From DATLLN01 sp963797175 (GTDB lineage: Bacteria > Actinomycetota > Thermoleophilia > Gaiellales > JAICJC01), in the NCBI GenBank assembly GCA_963797175.1, contig CAWCOL010000009.1, positions 496,001-560,000 of the forward strand: a stretch of 64,000 bases of DNA, read 5' to 3'. The position numbers and the translations under genes were made by a program. Positions 41,253 to 49,892 of this stretch are shown piece after piece. Position 1 is the first letter of the stretch. Each line of letters begins with the position of its first letter. Below the pieces are notes generated by a model, which saw only the letters and a list, made by a program, of their open reading frames with translations, searched no databases and was not told where the DNA came from.

Positions 41253-42290
41253 TCAAACGCCGGCCAGCTCGGGCGCGTGCTGCCGCTCCCACTCCTCCGC
41301 GTCGCTCGAGAAGTAGACGAGCCGCGTCTTCTTCCACTCCTTGGTCGAGTAGAGCACGACCCGCTCGTCCAGCTGGTTCTCGGCGGCGATCGCGTCCAGC
41401 ACCGCCTCGCACTCCTCGCGGGTGCGGCCGTGCGTCATCGAGAAGAGGTTGTACGGCCAGTCGGGATAGGTCGGGCGCTGGTAGCAGTGCGAGACGCCGC
41501 GGAACGCGGCCATCGCCCTGCCCACCTCGTCCACCCGGTCGTCGTCGACCTTCCACACGCCCATGCCGTTGTGGACGAACCCGGCGGAGCGGTGGTAGAG
41601 CACCGCCGCGAAGCGCCGCATCTGCCCGGTCGCCTGGAACCGCTCGGCCTGGGCCAGCAGCTCCGGCACGCTGCGGCCGGCGCGCTCGGCGGGCCCGGCG
41701 AAGGGCTCCGCCACGGTGCGCAGGTCGCCCTGCAGCGCTCGCACGGCGGCGATCTCGTCCTCGGTGATCGCGTCCGGCGCCGGTGCCGGGAGGCTCGGCT
41801 CGCGCTTCTCCCGCTTGGCGGCGGGGTCGCGCCCGCCCTTCATGTCCAGGTCGACGCCGATCTTGAAGAACCGCAGGGCCGGCAGCGGCCGGATCACGTC
41901 CACCTCGGCCAGCTCGCCCAGCAGCTCGATCGTGCGGTCGAGGCCGAGCTGCGACGTCGGCGGCACGCCCACCGTGAACCAGATGTTGAAGTCGTGCTCG
42001 CGCCGGTAGTTGTGCGTGACGCCGGGGTGCGTGTTGATCGCCTCGGCCGCGGCGTCGGCCCGCCCGGGCGCGGTGCGAGCGGCCACCAGCGAGGAGACGT
42101 AGCCCAGCCGGCGCGTGTCGAAGATCGCCGAGATCTGGCGGATGATGCGCTCGCCGCGGAGCCGTCCGACCCGCTCCAGCACCTCGTCCTCGGACATCTC
42201 CAGCCGCTCGCCCAGCGCGGCGTAGGGCCGCTCGACCAGCGGGAACTCGTTCTGGATCAGGTCACACAGACGCTTGTCGGCGCTCTCCAC
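41253..42290 (-). CDS. Siroheme decarboxylase, fused AhbA-AhbB type (Lrp/AsnC fold)
   Basis: The 345-residue protein has two Lrp/AsnC-like modules. The first has a helix-turn-helix (LCDLIQNEFPLVERPYAALG) and the AhbA-type motif THNYRREHDFNIWFTV. The second, after a Pro/Ala linker, has MRRFAAVLYHRSAGFVHNGM and the AhbB-type motif SHCYQRPTYPDWPYNLFSM. The separate AhbA and AhbB proteins, and the fused NirDL of denitrifiers, convert siroheme to didecarboxysiroheme. It is often misnamed a transcription regulator. No ahbC, ahbD or nir gene is nearby. TATCCT lies 8 nt before the GTG. Confidence 0.85.
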   Translation of the reverse strand: MESADKRLCDLIQNEFPLVERPYAALGERLEMSEDEVLERVGRLRGERIIRQISAIFDTRRLGYVSSLVAARTAPGRADAAAEAINTHPGVTHNYRREHDFNIWFTVGVPPTSQLGLDRTIELLGELAEVDVIRPLPALRFFKIGVDLDMKGGRDPAAKREKREPSLPAPAPDAITEDEIAAVRALQGDLRTVAEPFAGPAERAGRSVPELLAQAERFQATGQMRRFAAVLYHRSAGFVHNGMGVWKVDDDRVDEVGRAMAAFRGVSHCYQRPTYPDWPYNLFSMTHGRTREECEAVLDAIAAENQLDERVVLYSTKEWKKTRLVYFSSDAEEWERQHAPELAGV

Positions 42291-42298
42291 TCCCGTGA

Positions 42299-42308
42299 AG
42301 GATACGCT
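42299..42308. promoter_or_regulatory. Overlapping divergent -10 boxes of two leaderless genes
   Basis: Only 24 bp separate the GTG of the siroheme decarboxylase from the GTG of the cytochrome c gene. TATCCT (minus, 42304-42299) and TACGCT (plus, 42303-42308) share two base pairs. Polymerase bound for one gene would exclude the other. Confidence 0.6.
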
Positions 42309-42314
42309 CGGGCC

Positions 42315-42614
42315 GTGAGATTGGCGCCACCGATCGCGATCGCCCTGCTCGCCGCCTCGGCCTGCGGCGGCGAGACGACGGCCCACCACCAGCGCTACCT
42401 GTACGAGCAGAAGTGCGCCAGCTGCCACGGCATCAGCGCGACGTCGCCGACGCCCGTGGCCGACGCCCCCAACCTGCTGGCCGGCACGTACACGATCGAG
42501 CAGGTGCGCCGGGCCGTGATCGACGGCCGCCCGGGGATGCCGAAGGGCCTGCTGGGCGGCTCCGACGTCGATCAGATCGCGGCCTACATCGTCGGCCAGG
42601 AGCGCGGCTCGTGA
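42315..42614 (+). CDS. Cytochrome c lipoprotein, class I, small
   Basis: A 99-residue protein. MRLAPPIAIALLAASAC ends in a lipobox (SAC followed by GG), so it is membrane anchored by lipid. CASCH is the haem c site, with an axial Met candidate in GRPGMPKG. It could carry electrons between a quinol-oxidising complex and an oxidase. It is divergent from the siroheme decarboxylase and overlaps the HAD gene by four bases. Confidence 0.88.
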   Translation: MRLAPPIAIALLAASACGGETTAHHQRYLYEQKCASCHGISATSPTPVADAPNLLAGTYTIEQVRRAVIDGRPGMPKGLLGGSDVDQIAAYIVGQERGS

Positions 42615-43456
42615 TCCCCGCGTCGATCGACCCGGCCCGGGTGCGGGCGGTGGCGATGGATCTCGACCGCACCATCCTCGGCCCCAGCCTGGAGCTGACC
42701 GAGCGGCTGGTCGCGGGCGTGGCCGCCGTGCGCCGCACCGGCGTCGAGCCGATCGTGGCCACCGGCCGCATGCTCCGCTCCTCCCTCCCCTACGCCCGCC
42801 AGCTCGGCGTGACGGCGCCCGTGATCTGCTACCAGGGCGCCCTGATCGCCGACCCGGCGGACGCCTCGTGGATGCTGCACCGCCCCGTGCCGGTCGCCCT
42901 CGCGCACGAGGTGCTGCGCGAGCTGGAGAAGACCGACGAGCACGTCAACCTCTACGTCGACGACGAGCTCTACGTGTCGAAGGTGGACGAGGAGGCGCTG
43001 GCCTACGCCCGCCACGGCCGGCTCCAGCCGCAGGCGGTCGGCGACCTCGTTGCCTGGCTGGACGAGCCGACGACCAAGATCGTGATCGTCGGCGAGTCGG
43101 AGCGGATGGACCGGCTGGAGACGTCGCTGCGCGCGACCTTCGACGGGCGGCTGTTCATCGCCAAGTCGCTGCCGACGTTCCTGGAGGTGGCGGAGCCGGG
43201 CGTCAGCAAGGGCAGCGGCCTGCACTGGGTGTGCGAGCACCTGGGCATCGACCCGGCCGACGTTGTCGCGTTCGGCGACGGCCAGAACGACCTCGAGCTG
43301 CTGGAGGAGGCGGGTGCCGGCGGCGCGGTCGAGGACGCCGACCCCAAGCTGCTCGCGATCGCCGACTTCACCGTGCCAAGCGTTGTCCACGATGGCGTCG
43401 CCGACTTCCTGCATGCGCTGGCGGCCGCCCGCCGGGTAGACTCGGACGCCGGATGA
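42611..43456 (+). CDS. HAD-superfamily phosphatase, Cof type
   Basis: A 281-residue Cof-like HAD hydrolase. Motif I is VRAVAMDLDRTILGP (nucleophile Asp, then Asp), motif III Lys is in FLEVAEPGVSKGSGLHWV, and motif IV is VVAFGDGQNDLELLEEAG. The C2 cap domain lies between. These enzymes remove phosphate from sugars or cofactors. The GTG start overlaps the cytochrome c stop and the gene end overlaps the serS start, each by four bases. Confidence 0.92.
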   Translation: MIPASIDPARVRAVAMDLDRTILGPSLELTERLVAGVAAVRRTGVEPIVATGRMLRSSLPYARQLGVTAPVICYQGALIADPADASWMLHRPVPVALAHEVLRELEKTDEHVNLYVDDELYVSKVDEEALAYARHGRLQPQAVGDLVAWLDEPTTKIVIVGESERMDRLETSLRATFDGRLFIAKSLPTFLEVAEPGVSKGSGLHWVCEHLGIDPADVVAFGDGQNDLELLEEAGAGGAVEDADPKLLAIADFTVPSVVHDGVADFLHALAAARRVDSDAG

Positions 43457-44733
43457 TCGACCCCAGGCTGATCCGAAACGACACCGATCGGGTGCGGGCG
43501 GCGCTGGCCCGGCGCGGCGCCGGCGAGGACGTGGACGCCTTCCTCCAGCTGGACGGCGAGCGGCGCCGGCTGCTCCAGGAGGTGGAGACGCGGCGGGCGG
43601 ACGGCAACGCCGCGGCCAAGGAGATCGGCAAGGCCAAGCAGGAGGGCCGCGACACCTCGATCGCGATCGCCCGCCAGGCGCAGATCAAGCGCGAGATGGC
43701 CGCCGACGAGGTGCGCCTGGCCGAGGTCGAGGAGGGCCTGCGCGTGATCCACGTGCGCATGCCCAACATCCCCGACGACTCGGCGCCTGACGGCGAGACC
43801 GACGAGGACGCCGTCACCCTGCGCCACGAGGGCACGCGCCCCGAGTTCGCGTTCGCGCCGAAGGACCACCTGGCGCTGGCCGGCCCCGACGGGCTCGGCC
43901 TGATCGACATCGAGGACGCCGGCCGCGTCTCCGGCTCGGGCTTCCACTACCTGCTGGGCGACCTGGTGCGGCTCGAGTTCGCGCTGGTGCAGTGGGGCCT
44001 GGACAAGCTGGGCGCGCGCGGCTTCACGCCGGTGGTGCCGCCGGTGCTGGTGCGCGAGCCGGCGATGGAGGGCACCGGGTTCTTCCCCGAGGCGCGCGAG
44101 CAGGTCTACGCCGTGCCCCGCGACGAGCTGTTCCTGGTCGGCACCGCCGAGGTGCCGCTGGCCTCGCTGCACGGCGGGTCGAGCTTCGAGGAGGCCGACC
44201 TGCCCCGCCGCTACGTCGGGTTCTCCACCTGCTTCCGGCGCGAGGCGGGGGCGGCCGGGCGGGACACGCGCGGCATCTTCCGCGTGCACCAGTTCGACAA
44301 GCTGGAGATGTTCGTCTACACGACGCCCGACCGCTCGGTGGAGGAGCACGACGCGCTGCTCGCGATCGAGGAGGAGATCGCCTGCGACCTCGGCTTCCAC
44401 TACCGCGTCCAGAACATCCCGGTGGGCGACCTGGGCGCGCCCGCCGCGAAGAAGTACGACATCGAGGTGTGGCTGCCCGGACAGGAGCGCTACCGCGAGC
44501 TGACCTCCTGCTCGAACTGCACCGACTACCAGGCGCGGCGGCTCAACACCCGCTACCGCTCCGACCAGGGAATGCGCCACGTCCACATGCTGAACGGCAC
44601 GGCGGTCACGTCCAGCCGCACGCTGCTGGCGCTGATCGAGTACGGCCAGCAGGAGGACGGCTCGATCGTGACACCCGACTGCCTGCACCCGTTCGGGGCG
44701 CCGGCAACGATTTCAGCCCCAGCGAAAGCCTAG
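43453..44733 (+). CDS. serS: Seryl-tRNA synthetase
   Basis: Charges tRNA-Ser. The 426-residue class II synthetase has the long N-terminal coiled-coil arm (LLQEVETRRADGNAAAKEIG...), motif 2 in VGFSTCFRREAGAAGRDTRG followed by IFRVHQFDKLEM, and motif 3 in LNGTAVTSSRTLLALIEYGQ. The ATG overlaps the HAD stop (ATGA), so no leader with a T-box can exist between them. The 3' end overlaps the opposing enolase-superfamily gene by 21 bp. Confidence 0.97.
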   Translation: MIDPRLIRNDTDRVRAALARRGAGEDVDAFLQLDGERRRLLQEVETRRADGNAAAKEIGKAKQEGRDTSIAIARQAQIKREMAADEVRLAEVEEGLRVIHVRMPNIPDDSAPDGETDEDAVTLRHEGTRPEFAFAPKDHLALAGPDGLGLIDIEDAGRVSGSGFHYLLGDLVRLEFALVQWGLDKLGARGFTPVVPPVLVREPAMEGTGFFPEAREQVYAVPRDELFLVGTAEVPLASLHGGSSFEEADLPRRYVGFSTCFRREAGAAGRDTRGIFRVHQFDKLEMFVYTTPDRSVEEHDALLAIEEEIACDLGFHYRVQNIPVGDLGAPAAKKYDIEVWLPGQERYRELTSCSNCTDYQARRLNTRYRSDQGMRHVHMLNGTAVTSSRTLLALIEYGQQEDGSIVTPDCLHPFGAPATISAPAKA

Positions 44734-45762
44734 GTCGGCGAGGCGCGGCTCAAGCGGGCTGCGCACCAGTTCGGCGGGCGGCTCGGGCAGGTTGTACTCG
44801 ACCGGGGCGATGTCGTTGGGCGCGTCGGCGTGGAAGAGCGAGGCCAGCGCCTGGATCTGGCCGCGGCCCGGCCCCAGCTCGAACTGGCCGCCGCCGTATG
44901 CGCCGATGCGGTGCTCGGCCAGGTGGTCGTAGCATGCGAACAGCGCCTCCAGCGGGCCGAAGCGGGAGGGCTTGACGTTGACCGTGAGCGGCGGGAAAGG
45001 CAGCCCCTCGACATCGGCGACGGAGTGGATCGGCGCGTCCCAGGTGATCCGGTCGCGGTGCGGGCGCAGCGCCTCGTCGGTCTCCGGGGTGAGGTTGGGG
45101 TCCTCCAACCATGCGTCGGGGAAGGTCTCGGCGCAGCGGCGGTAGAGCACCGGGTCGGGCGCCTGGTCGACGACGGTGCCGCGGTACGCGCCCTTGAAGT
45201 CGACCGAGTCCACGCAGCCCCGCTCGACCAGCTCGGCGTAGATCGCGTCGTCCCAGTCGGAGGTCGCGTCGAGCTTGAAGCGCAGCTCGGGGTTCGCGTC
45301 GAGCCGGCGGCGCAGGCCGTCCAGCGAGGGCGGGTGGCCGAGGTTGAGCGAGCAGACGAAGACGACCGGCCGCGGTGTGCGGCCGACGGCGGCGGCCAGC
45401 GACGTGCCGGCCTGGCGCAGCGCGAGGTCGAGCGCCCCGCTCTCCATCGCCCACCGCCGGTAGGCGACGAACGCGGCCTGCTCGGGCGGCGCATCGAACA
45501 GCTCAATACCGTCCAGCCGGGCGGAGAAGCTCTGGAGCGTCCACTCGCCGGCCAGGGGCAGCCCGGGCAGGAGCCGCTGGAACGGCTCGTGCAGCGTGCC
45601 GTCGTAGGTGACGTCCTCGCCGACGCCCTCGTGGCCGGCGCCCTGGAGGCGGACGACCGTGGTGCGGCGCAGGAAGTCGGTGGAGGCCTGCTGCTCGAGG
45701 CAGTCGGAGGTGACGGCGTCGATGCGCAGCGGCAGGTCGCGGAGGGCGTCGAAGGTGGGCAT
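44713..45762 (-). CDS. Enolase-superfamily enzyme, MLE type
   Basis: The 349-residue protein has the muconate-lactonizing-enzyme pattern: a catalytic Lys in LRFKLDATSDWDDA, metal ligands in VDFKGAYRG, AWLEDPNLTPE and ITWDAPIHS, and the second Lys in TVNVKPSRFG. The C-terminal capping strands include GGGQFELGPGRGQIQ. Candidates are o-succinylbenzoate synthase, dipeptide epimerase or an acid-sugar dehydratase; no menaquinone genes are adjacent. TAGGAT lies 7 nt before the ATG, suggesting a leaderless mRNA. Confidence 0.8.
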   Translation of the reverse strand: MPTFDALRDLPLRIDAVTSDCLEQQASTDFLRRTTVVRLQGAGHEGVGEDVTYDGTLHEPFQRLLPGLPLAGEWTLQSFSARLDGIELFDAPPEQAAFVAYRRWAMESGALDLALRQAGTSLAAAVGRTPRPVVFVCSLNLGHPPSLDGLRRRLDANPELRFKLDATSDWDDAIYAELVERGCVDSVDFKGAYRGTVVDQAPDPVLYRRCAETFPDAWLEDPNLTPETDEALRPHRDRITWDAPIHSVADVEGLPFPPLTVNVKPSRFGPLEALFACYDHLAEHRIGAYGGGQFELGPGRGQIQALASLFHADAPNDIAPVEYNLPEPPAELVRSPLEPRLADLGFRWG

Positions 45763-45812
45763 CCCGCGTATCCTACGGGGCACGGGTGCGACCCCGGCAG
45801 CGAGGAGGTCCA

Positions 45813-46973
45813 GTGGTCGGGTCGCGGGGTTCGGTCACGCTCATGTTCTGCGATGTCGAGGGCTCGACGCGGCTCGTGCGGCGGCTGGGCGAGCGTGAGT
45901 ACGCAATCGCGATCGCCACCTTCCGCCGGCTGGTGCGGGCCGCGGTGCGGGCGAGCGACGGGTGGGAGGCCGGCTCCCGGGCCGACGAGCTGTATGTCGG
46001 GTTCGCCACCACAGGTGACGCCGTCGCCGCCGCGGCCGCGGCGCAGCGCGCGCTGACCGGGCGCTCGTGGCCGAGCCGCGGCGAGGTGCGCGCGCGGATC
46101 GGGCTGGATGCGGGCGACGCCCGCCACGCCTGGCGGATCTGCCGGGCCGGCCACGGCGGGCAGGTGCTGACCTCACCGGCGGTGCGCGATCTGGCCGGCG
46201 CGGACGGCGCGTTCCGCGACCTCGGGCCGGTGCCGCTGGCAGGCTTGGAGGAGCCGGAGCGCGTTCACCAGCTGCTGGTACCCGGCACGCGGGCGGACTA
46301 TCCGCCGCCGCGACCGGCCGGCCGAGGCGGTAAGGAGGTGACCCGGCCGGCCGCGGCCGCCGAGCTGGCGCGACGCCGCCAGATCCTCGCCGCCGACGAG
46401 GTGCGCGCGCCGCTTGCCGAGCTGGACGCGGCGATCTTCACGGCCGAGCGCGCTGCGGAGCACGCCGATGGGTTTCTCGGCCGGATTGACCGCCCGCGGC
46501 TGGAGGCGCGGCTCGAGGCGCAGCTTCAGATGACGGAGCTCTCCGACCGGGCGAAGGAGGAGGCGGCGACCCTGACCGGCCGGATGGCCGCGCTTGGCCA
46601 GGCGACGCAGACCCGCCGGCGGCTGGACGCCACCGCCGACGAGACGGCGGAACTGCTCGCTTCACCGGTGCCGCTCGAACCGGCGGCCCTGGGCGCGCTG
46701 CGCGACCAGTTCGCGGTGACCACCGCGGCGCTCGACGATGCGGTGACCGCCGCCGCGGCGGCGATGGATCCGCTCAGCTTCCGGCTGACCCGCACGCGGC
46801 ACCGCGGCATCCACCGGGTGGAGGGCTGCTACGTCGTTGCCTTCATGGACGAGCTCGGCGCGGATCGCGTCCGCGAGTTCGACTCGCTGGCGGACGCGCG
46901 CGACTTCCGCGACGCGCTGCGGATCGCCGAGAAGCCCCGGCCCGGCACCTACCCCTGGACGATCGTGCCGTAG
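45813..46973 (+). CDS. Class III nucleotide cyclase-like protein, probably degenerate
   Basis: A 386-residue protein. The first 170 residues resemble actinobacterial adenylate cyclase domains: VTLMFCDVEGSTRLVRRLGE, ADELYVGFATTGDAVAAAAA, and RAGHGGQVLTSPAVRDL. The usual segment with the transition-state Asn and Arg (VNxAAR) is shortened to ARHAWR, and about eight residues are missing, so activity is doubtful. The rest is a helical region (EARLEAQLQMTELSDRAKEE) and an unassigned end. GAGGAGG precedes the GTG. It overlaps the opposing GT87 gene by 25 bp. Confidence 0.7.
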   Translation: MVGSRGSVTLMFCDVEGSTRLVRRLGEREYAIAIATFRRLVRAAVRASDGWEAGSRADELYVGFATTGDAVAAAAAAQRALTGRSWPSRGEVRARIGLDAGDARHAWRICRAGHGGQVLTSPAVRDLAGADGAFRDLGPVPLAGLEEPERVHQLLVPGTRADYPPPRPAGRGGKEVTRPAAAAELARRRQILAADEVRAPLAELDAAIFTAERAAEHADGFLGRIDRPRLEARLEAQLQMTELSDRAKEEAATLTGRMAALGQATQTRRRLDATADETAELLASPVPLEPAALGALRDQFAVTTAALDDAVTAAAAAMDPLSFRLTRTRHRGIHRVEGCYVVAFMDELGADRVREFDSLADARDFRDALRIAEKPRPGTYPWTIVP

Positions 46974-48154
46974 AGCGCGAGGAGCGGCCGCGCCGGGCGC
47001 CACGAGACCTGGGCCCCGGCCTCCGCGTGCTCCTGCGTGCGGGTGCGCCAGGCGACGGCGAGCATCACGGCGAGCCCAGCGTGGAACAGCAGCAGGTAGC
47101 CGAGCTGGCCGTGCGGCTGTGCCTGCGGGAACATCCAGAAGGCGCAGGGCAGCGCCCAGAGCAGGACGTTGCGCGGGCGCAGCACCGCGACGACGACCAT
47201 GACGCAGCCGGCGTAGTTCAGCCAGACGATCGGGCTGGACGTCAGCCCGGCGCAGACGCAGAGGGCGAAGCAGCCGGCGGCGTCGGCGCGCAGGCGCACC
47301 GCCGCGGCGAGCAGCAGGCCCGTGACCGCGAGGCTGAGCGCCTTGCCGGCGGTCTCGCTGCCTCCTGCGGCAACGACCAGCTGGCCGGTCGCGAACGTGA
47401 GGTGGCCCTCGACCTGCGCCAGCATGGCCAGTACCTGCGGGTAGGTGGCCATCCCAGCGAAGCCGAGGGCGGCCCACGAGCAGACGATGACGGCAGCGGA
47501 GCCGGTAGTCGCGATCAGGGCGGCGCGGTAGCTGCGGCGGCAGAGCAGGAAGAGCACCAGCGGCCAGAGGAAGAGCTTCAGCGCGATCAGCCCGCAGACG
47601 GCGAGGCCGCTCGCCCAGGGCCGGTCGCGGTAGCGCCAGGCGCAGGCGGTCAGCAGCATCAGGAACGGCATGATCGTGCCCACGTTGACCGCGTTCAGGA
47701 TGACGGGCGAGAGGGCCGCGAAGGCCAGCGCGACGGCGCGCCGTTCGCCGACGATCCAGAGGCTCGCGAGCGAGGCGACGATCGCGCCGACCTCGAAGAC
47801 GAAGGCGGCGACGGCCAGCGGGACGACGGCGAAGACCGCCGCCAGCAGCGCGGCGGGCGCCGGGTAGACGAACTGGTCCTGGCCGGCGAGCACGCGGGGA
47901 TCGGCTGCCGGGTAGGGCGAGTGCCCGGCCAGCACCGCCTGCCCCGCCAGGTAGTACGTGTGGAAGTCGAACGGCCCGCCCGTGCGACCGAGCGCGCCGA
48001 ATGCGACCAGCGAGGTCATGCCCGCGGCGACGAGGAACAGCAGCGTGCGCGCGGCGAGCCCGGCGAACTGGGCGCTGCGCAGGGCGTCGGCGGTGGTCGT
48101 CGCCGGGCGATCGTCACCGGCGGTGACCGGTAGAGCGGCTGGGGGCCTCGCCAT
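46949..48154 (-). CDS. GT87-family integral membrane glycosyltransferase
   Basis: A 401-residue protein with about ten transmembrane helices. The first loop has DFHTYYLAGQAVLAGHSPYPAADP, the acidic motif of polyprenol-phosphate-dependent mannosyltransferases (GT87, DUF2029); FVYPAPAALLAAVFAV and LIALKLFLWPLVLFLL are also typical. The enzyme would add a mannose-like sugar outside the membrane. The ATG was used; a GTG codon directly precedes it. Confidence 0.85.
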   Translation of the reverse strand: MARPPAALPVTAGDDRPATTTADALRSAQFAGLAARTLLFLVAAGMTSLVAFGALGRTGGPFDFHTYYLAGQAVLAGHSPYPAADPRVLAGQDQFVYPAPAALLAAVFAVVPLAVAAFVFEVGAIVASLASLWIVGERRAVALAFAALSPVILNAVNVGTIMPFLMLLTACAWRYRDRPWASGLAVCGLIALKLFLWPLVLFLLCRRSYRAALIATTGSAAVIVCSWAALGFAGMATYPQVLAMLAQVEGHLTFATGQLVVAAGGSETAGKALSLAVTGLLLAAAVRLRADAAGCFALCVCAGLTSSPIVWLNYAGCVMVVVAVLRPRNVLLWALPCAFWMFPQAQPHGQLGYLLLFHAGLAVMLAVAWRTRTQEHAEAGAQVSWRPARPLLALYGTIVQG

Positions 48155-48250
48155 CACTCATTCGAGTGTCCGGGCATCACCCGGCCGGGTCAACGCCCCG
48201 CCGGAGCCCGCGCGGCTGCGCCCGGGTCGGGCTGCTAACGTCGGCCCTCC

Positions 48251-48339
48251 GGCGGGGTGGCAGAGCGGTTGAATGCACCGGTCTTGAAAACCGGCAACGG
48301 GGGCAACCTCGTTCGGGGGTTCGAATCCCTCCCCCGCCG
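48251..48339 (+). tRNA. tRNA-Ser (anticodon UGA)
   Basis: An 89-nt class II tRNA. Acceptor GGCGGGG pairs with CCCCGCC. The anticodon stem CCGGT/ACCGG encloses CTTGAAA, giving anticodon TGA. A long variable arm (CAACGGGGGCAACCTCGTTC) and the T-loop GTTCGAATC follow. CCA is not encoded. Its 3' part is duplicated 1.8 kb downstream, so it serves as an integration site. Confidence 0.96.
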
Positions 48340-48341
48340 CT
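48282..48341 (+). repeat. 60-bp direct repeat, copy 1 (3' part of tRNA-Ser; att-like site)
   Basis: Runs from the anticodon loop through the 3' end plus two bases (TCTTGAAAACCGG ... CCGCCGCT). Identical to the copy at 50084-50143. A tRNA 3' end repeated in direct orientation is the normal footprint of tyrosine-recombinase integration; this copy completes the functional tRNA. Confidence 0.9.
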
Positions 48342-48758
48342 TGGTTCGGCCGGAAGTGGCGTGGTTGAGGCAATCTCGGCGTCGTTGCACAACGGCGACG
48401 GCATCGTCTCCCTGAGCCCGATCGGGGCGATTTCGCCTAGGTGGCCAACACCTGGACCATCGCCAAACGATCGCCAGCTGATCATTCCGGAAGACTTGCA
48501 AGGCGTGTCGCCCCGGTGGAGCGGGAGGCCGAAGGCCAGACCGATCCAGCGGCTTGGCGCAGATGGGGCAGGTCAGCGGCGCGTAGGTGAAACACAAAGC
48601 CCTCGGCCCCGACGGCGAACGGTGTCACTCGTGGACACGCGGCATCCTCCAGCCGTCCGCGGCCTCGGCGTGTCGTTCGACGAGGTCGTCGCTCAGGCTC
48701 ACGCCTGCGCCGCCGCCGATGTCCGCTGATCGAGTCCCGGCTGGTAGGTTTGGAGGCG
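48340..48758. other. Gene-free stretch after tRNA-Ser with conserved att-flank block
   Basis: No convincing gene is present. At 48431-48486 lies a block reading TTCGCCTAGGTGGCCAACAC then GGACCATCGCC and GATCGCC. The same block recurs at 50232-50286 and, weaker, at 53899-53950. In the first two cases it starts 89-90 bp behind the tRNA-Ser 3' sequence. A minus-strand frame reads LTCPICAKPLD, a zinc-finger-like scrap, but it has no good start and cannot be supported. Confidence 0.6.
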
Positions 48759-49889
48759 ATGGACGACGAGGCGCGAACGCTTCTGGCCGAGCTGGTGTCG
48801 ATCGACTCGGTCAACCCGCGGCTGGTGCCGGGCGGCGCGGGGGAGGCCGAGATCGCGCGGTTCGTCGGCCGCTGGCTCGAACAGCGCGGTCTGGAGGTTA
48901 ACGTCGCCGACGTCGAGCCCGGCCGCCCGAATGTGATCGCGCGCGCCCGCGGCCGCGGCGGCGGCCGCACGCTGCTCCTGTATGCGCACATGGACGTCGT
49001 CGGCGTCGATGGGATGGCCGATCCATTTCGGCCTCGCGTCGACGGCGATCGCCTCTACGGCCGCGGGGCCTACGACATGAAGGCCGGCCTCGCCGCGATC
49101 ATGGTGTCGGCCGCACGTGCGCTCGGCCGCGACCTGGCCGGCGACGTGGTGGTCGCCGCCGTCTGCGACGAGGAGTTCGCCTCGGCCGGCGCGCAGGCCG
49201 CCGCCGGGATGGTGTCTGCCGATGCGGCCATCGTGGCTGAGCCGACCGGCGAGGAGATCGCTGTCGCTGTCGCGCACAAGGGCTTCAGCTGGCACCGCAT
49301 CGTCGTTCACGGCCGCGCCGCCCACGGCTCACTTCCGCAGGAAGGCATCGACGCGATCGCGCACATGGGTCATGTGCTGGTCGCGCTCGACCGCCTCTCG
49401 CAACGGCTGGCGGCCGGTGAGGGGCACCCGCTGCTCGGCCCGGGCTCGCTGCACGCCTCGATCATCGAAGGTGGTCGCGAGCTGTCCAGCTATCCCGGCA
49501 GCTGCAGCCTCCAGCTCGAGCGGCGCACGTTACCCGGCGAGACCGTCGAGACGGTCGAGGCCGAGCTGTACGCCCTGCTGGACGAGGTCTCCGCAGGCGG
49601 TACGCCGGTTGACGCCGAGCTGCACACGACGCTCGTCCGCGAGCCGTTCGCGGTCGACCGCGACCAGCCGATCGTGCGCGCCGCGCTGGACGCGCTCGGT
49701 GCCGAGACGCCGGTAATCGGCGTGCCGTACTGGGCCGAGAGCGCCATCTTCGCCGCCGCCGGCATCCCCACCGTCATCTTCGGCCCTGGAGGTGCAGGCG
49801 CCCACGCCGACGTGGAGTGGGTCGATCTCGGGCAGTTCGACCGGTGCGTCGCCGCGCTCGGCGAGGTCGTCGACGGCTTCTGCCGTTGA
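48759..49889 (+). CDS. M20-family metallopeptidase / deacylase (ArgE-DapE type)
   Basis: The 376-residue enzyme has the two-zinc M20 set: LYAHMDVVGVDG (His and Asp), RGAYDMKAGLAA (bridging Asp), AAVCDEEFASAG (catalytic Glu pair), VAEPTGEEIAV, and the final His in GPGGAGAHADVEWVD. The lid domain includes HGRAAHGSLPQEGIDA. Possible substrates are N-acetylornithine, succinyl-diaminopimelate or an acylated amino acid. It is the only intact gene between the two tRNA-Ser 3' copies and is probably imported cargo (inference from position). Confidence 0.9.
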   Translation: MDDEARTLLAELVSIDSVNPRLVPGGAGEAEIARFVGRWLEQRGLEVNVADVEPGRPNVIARARGRGGGRTLLLYAHMDVVGVDGMADPFRPRVDGDRLYGRGAYDMKAGLAAIMVSAARALGRDLAGDVVVAAVCDEEFASAGAQAAAGMVSADAAIVAEPTGEEIAVAVAHKGFSWHRIVVHGRAAHGSLPQEGIDAIAHMGHVLVALDRLSQRLAAGEGHPLLGPGSLHASIIEGGRELSSYPGSCSLQLERRTLPGETVETVEAELYALLDEVSAGGTPVDAELHTTLVREPFAVDRDQPIVRAALDALGAETPVIGVPYWAESAIFAAAGIPTVIFGPGGAGAHADVEWVDLGQFDRCVAALGEVVDGFCR

Positions 49890-49892
49890 CCG

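Noticed and set aside
41253..42290. Lrp/AsnC transcription regulator
   Set aside because: The fold is shared, but both halves carry siroheme-decarboxylase motifs (HNYRREHDFNIWF and HCYQRPTYPDWPYN), so an enzyme is the better call.
43441..43453. T-box or other leader before serS
   Set aside because: The serS start overlaps the preceding stop by four bases, leaving no room for a leader.
48482..48597. Minus-strand frame with a CPIC zinc-finger-like motif after tRNA-Ser
   Set aside because: Only one CxxC pair, no start with a ribosome-binding site, and it runs through the conserved att-flank block.
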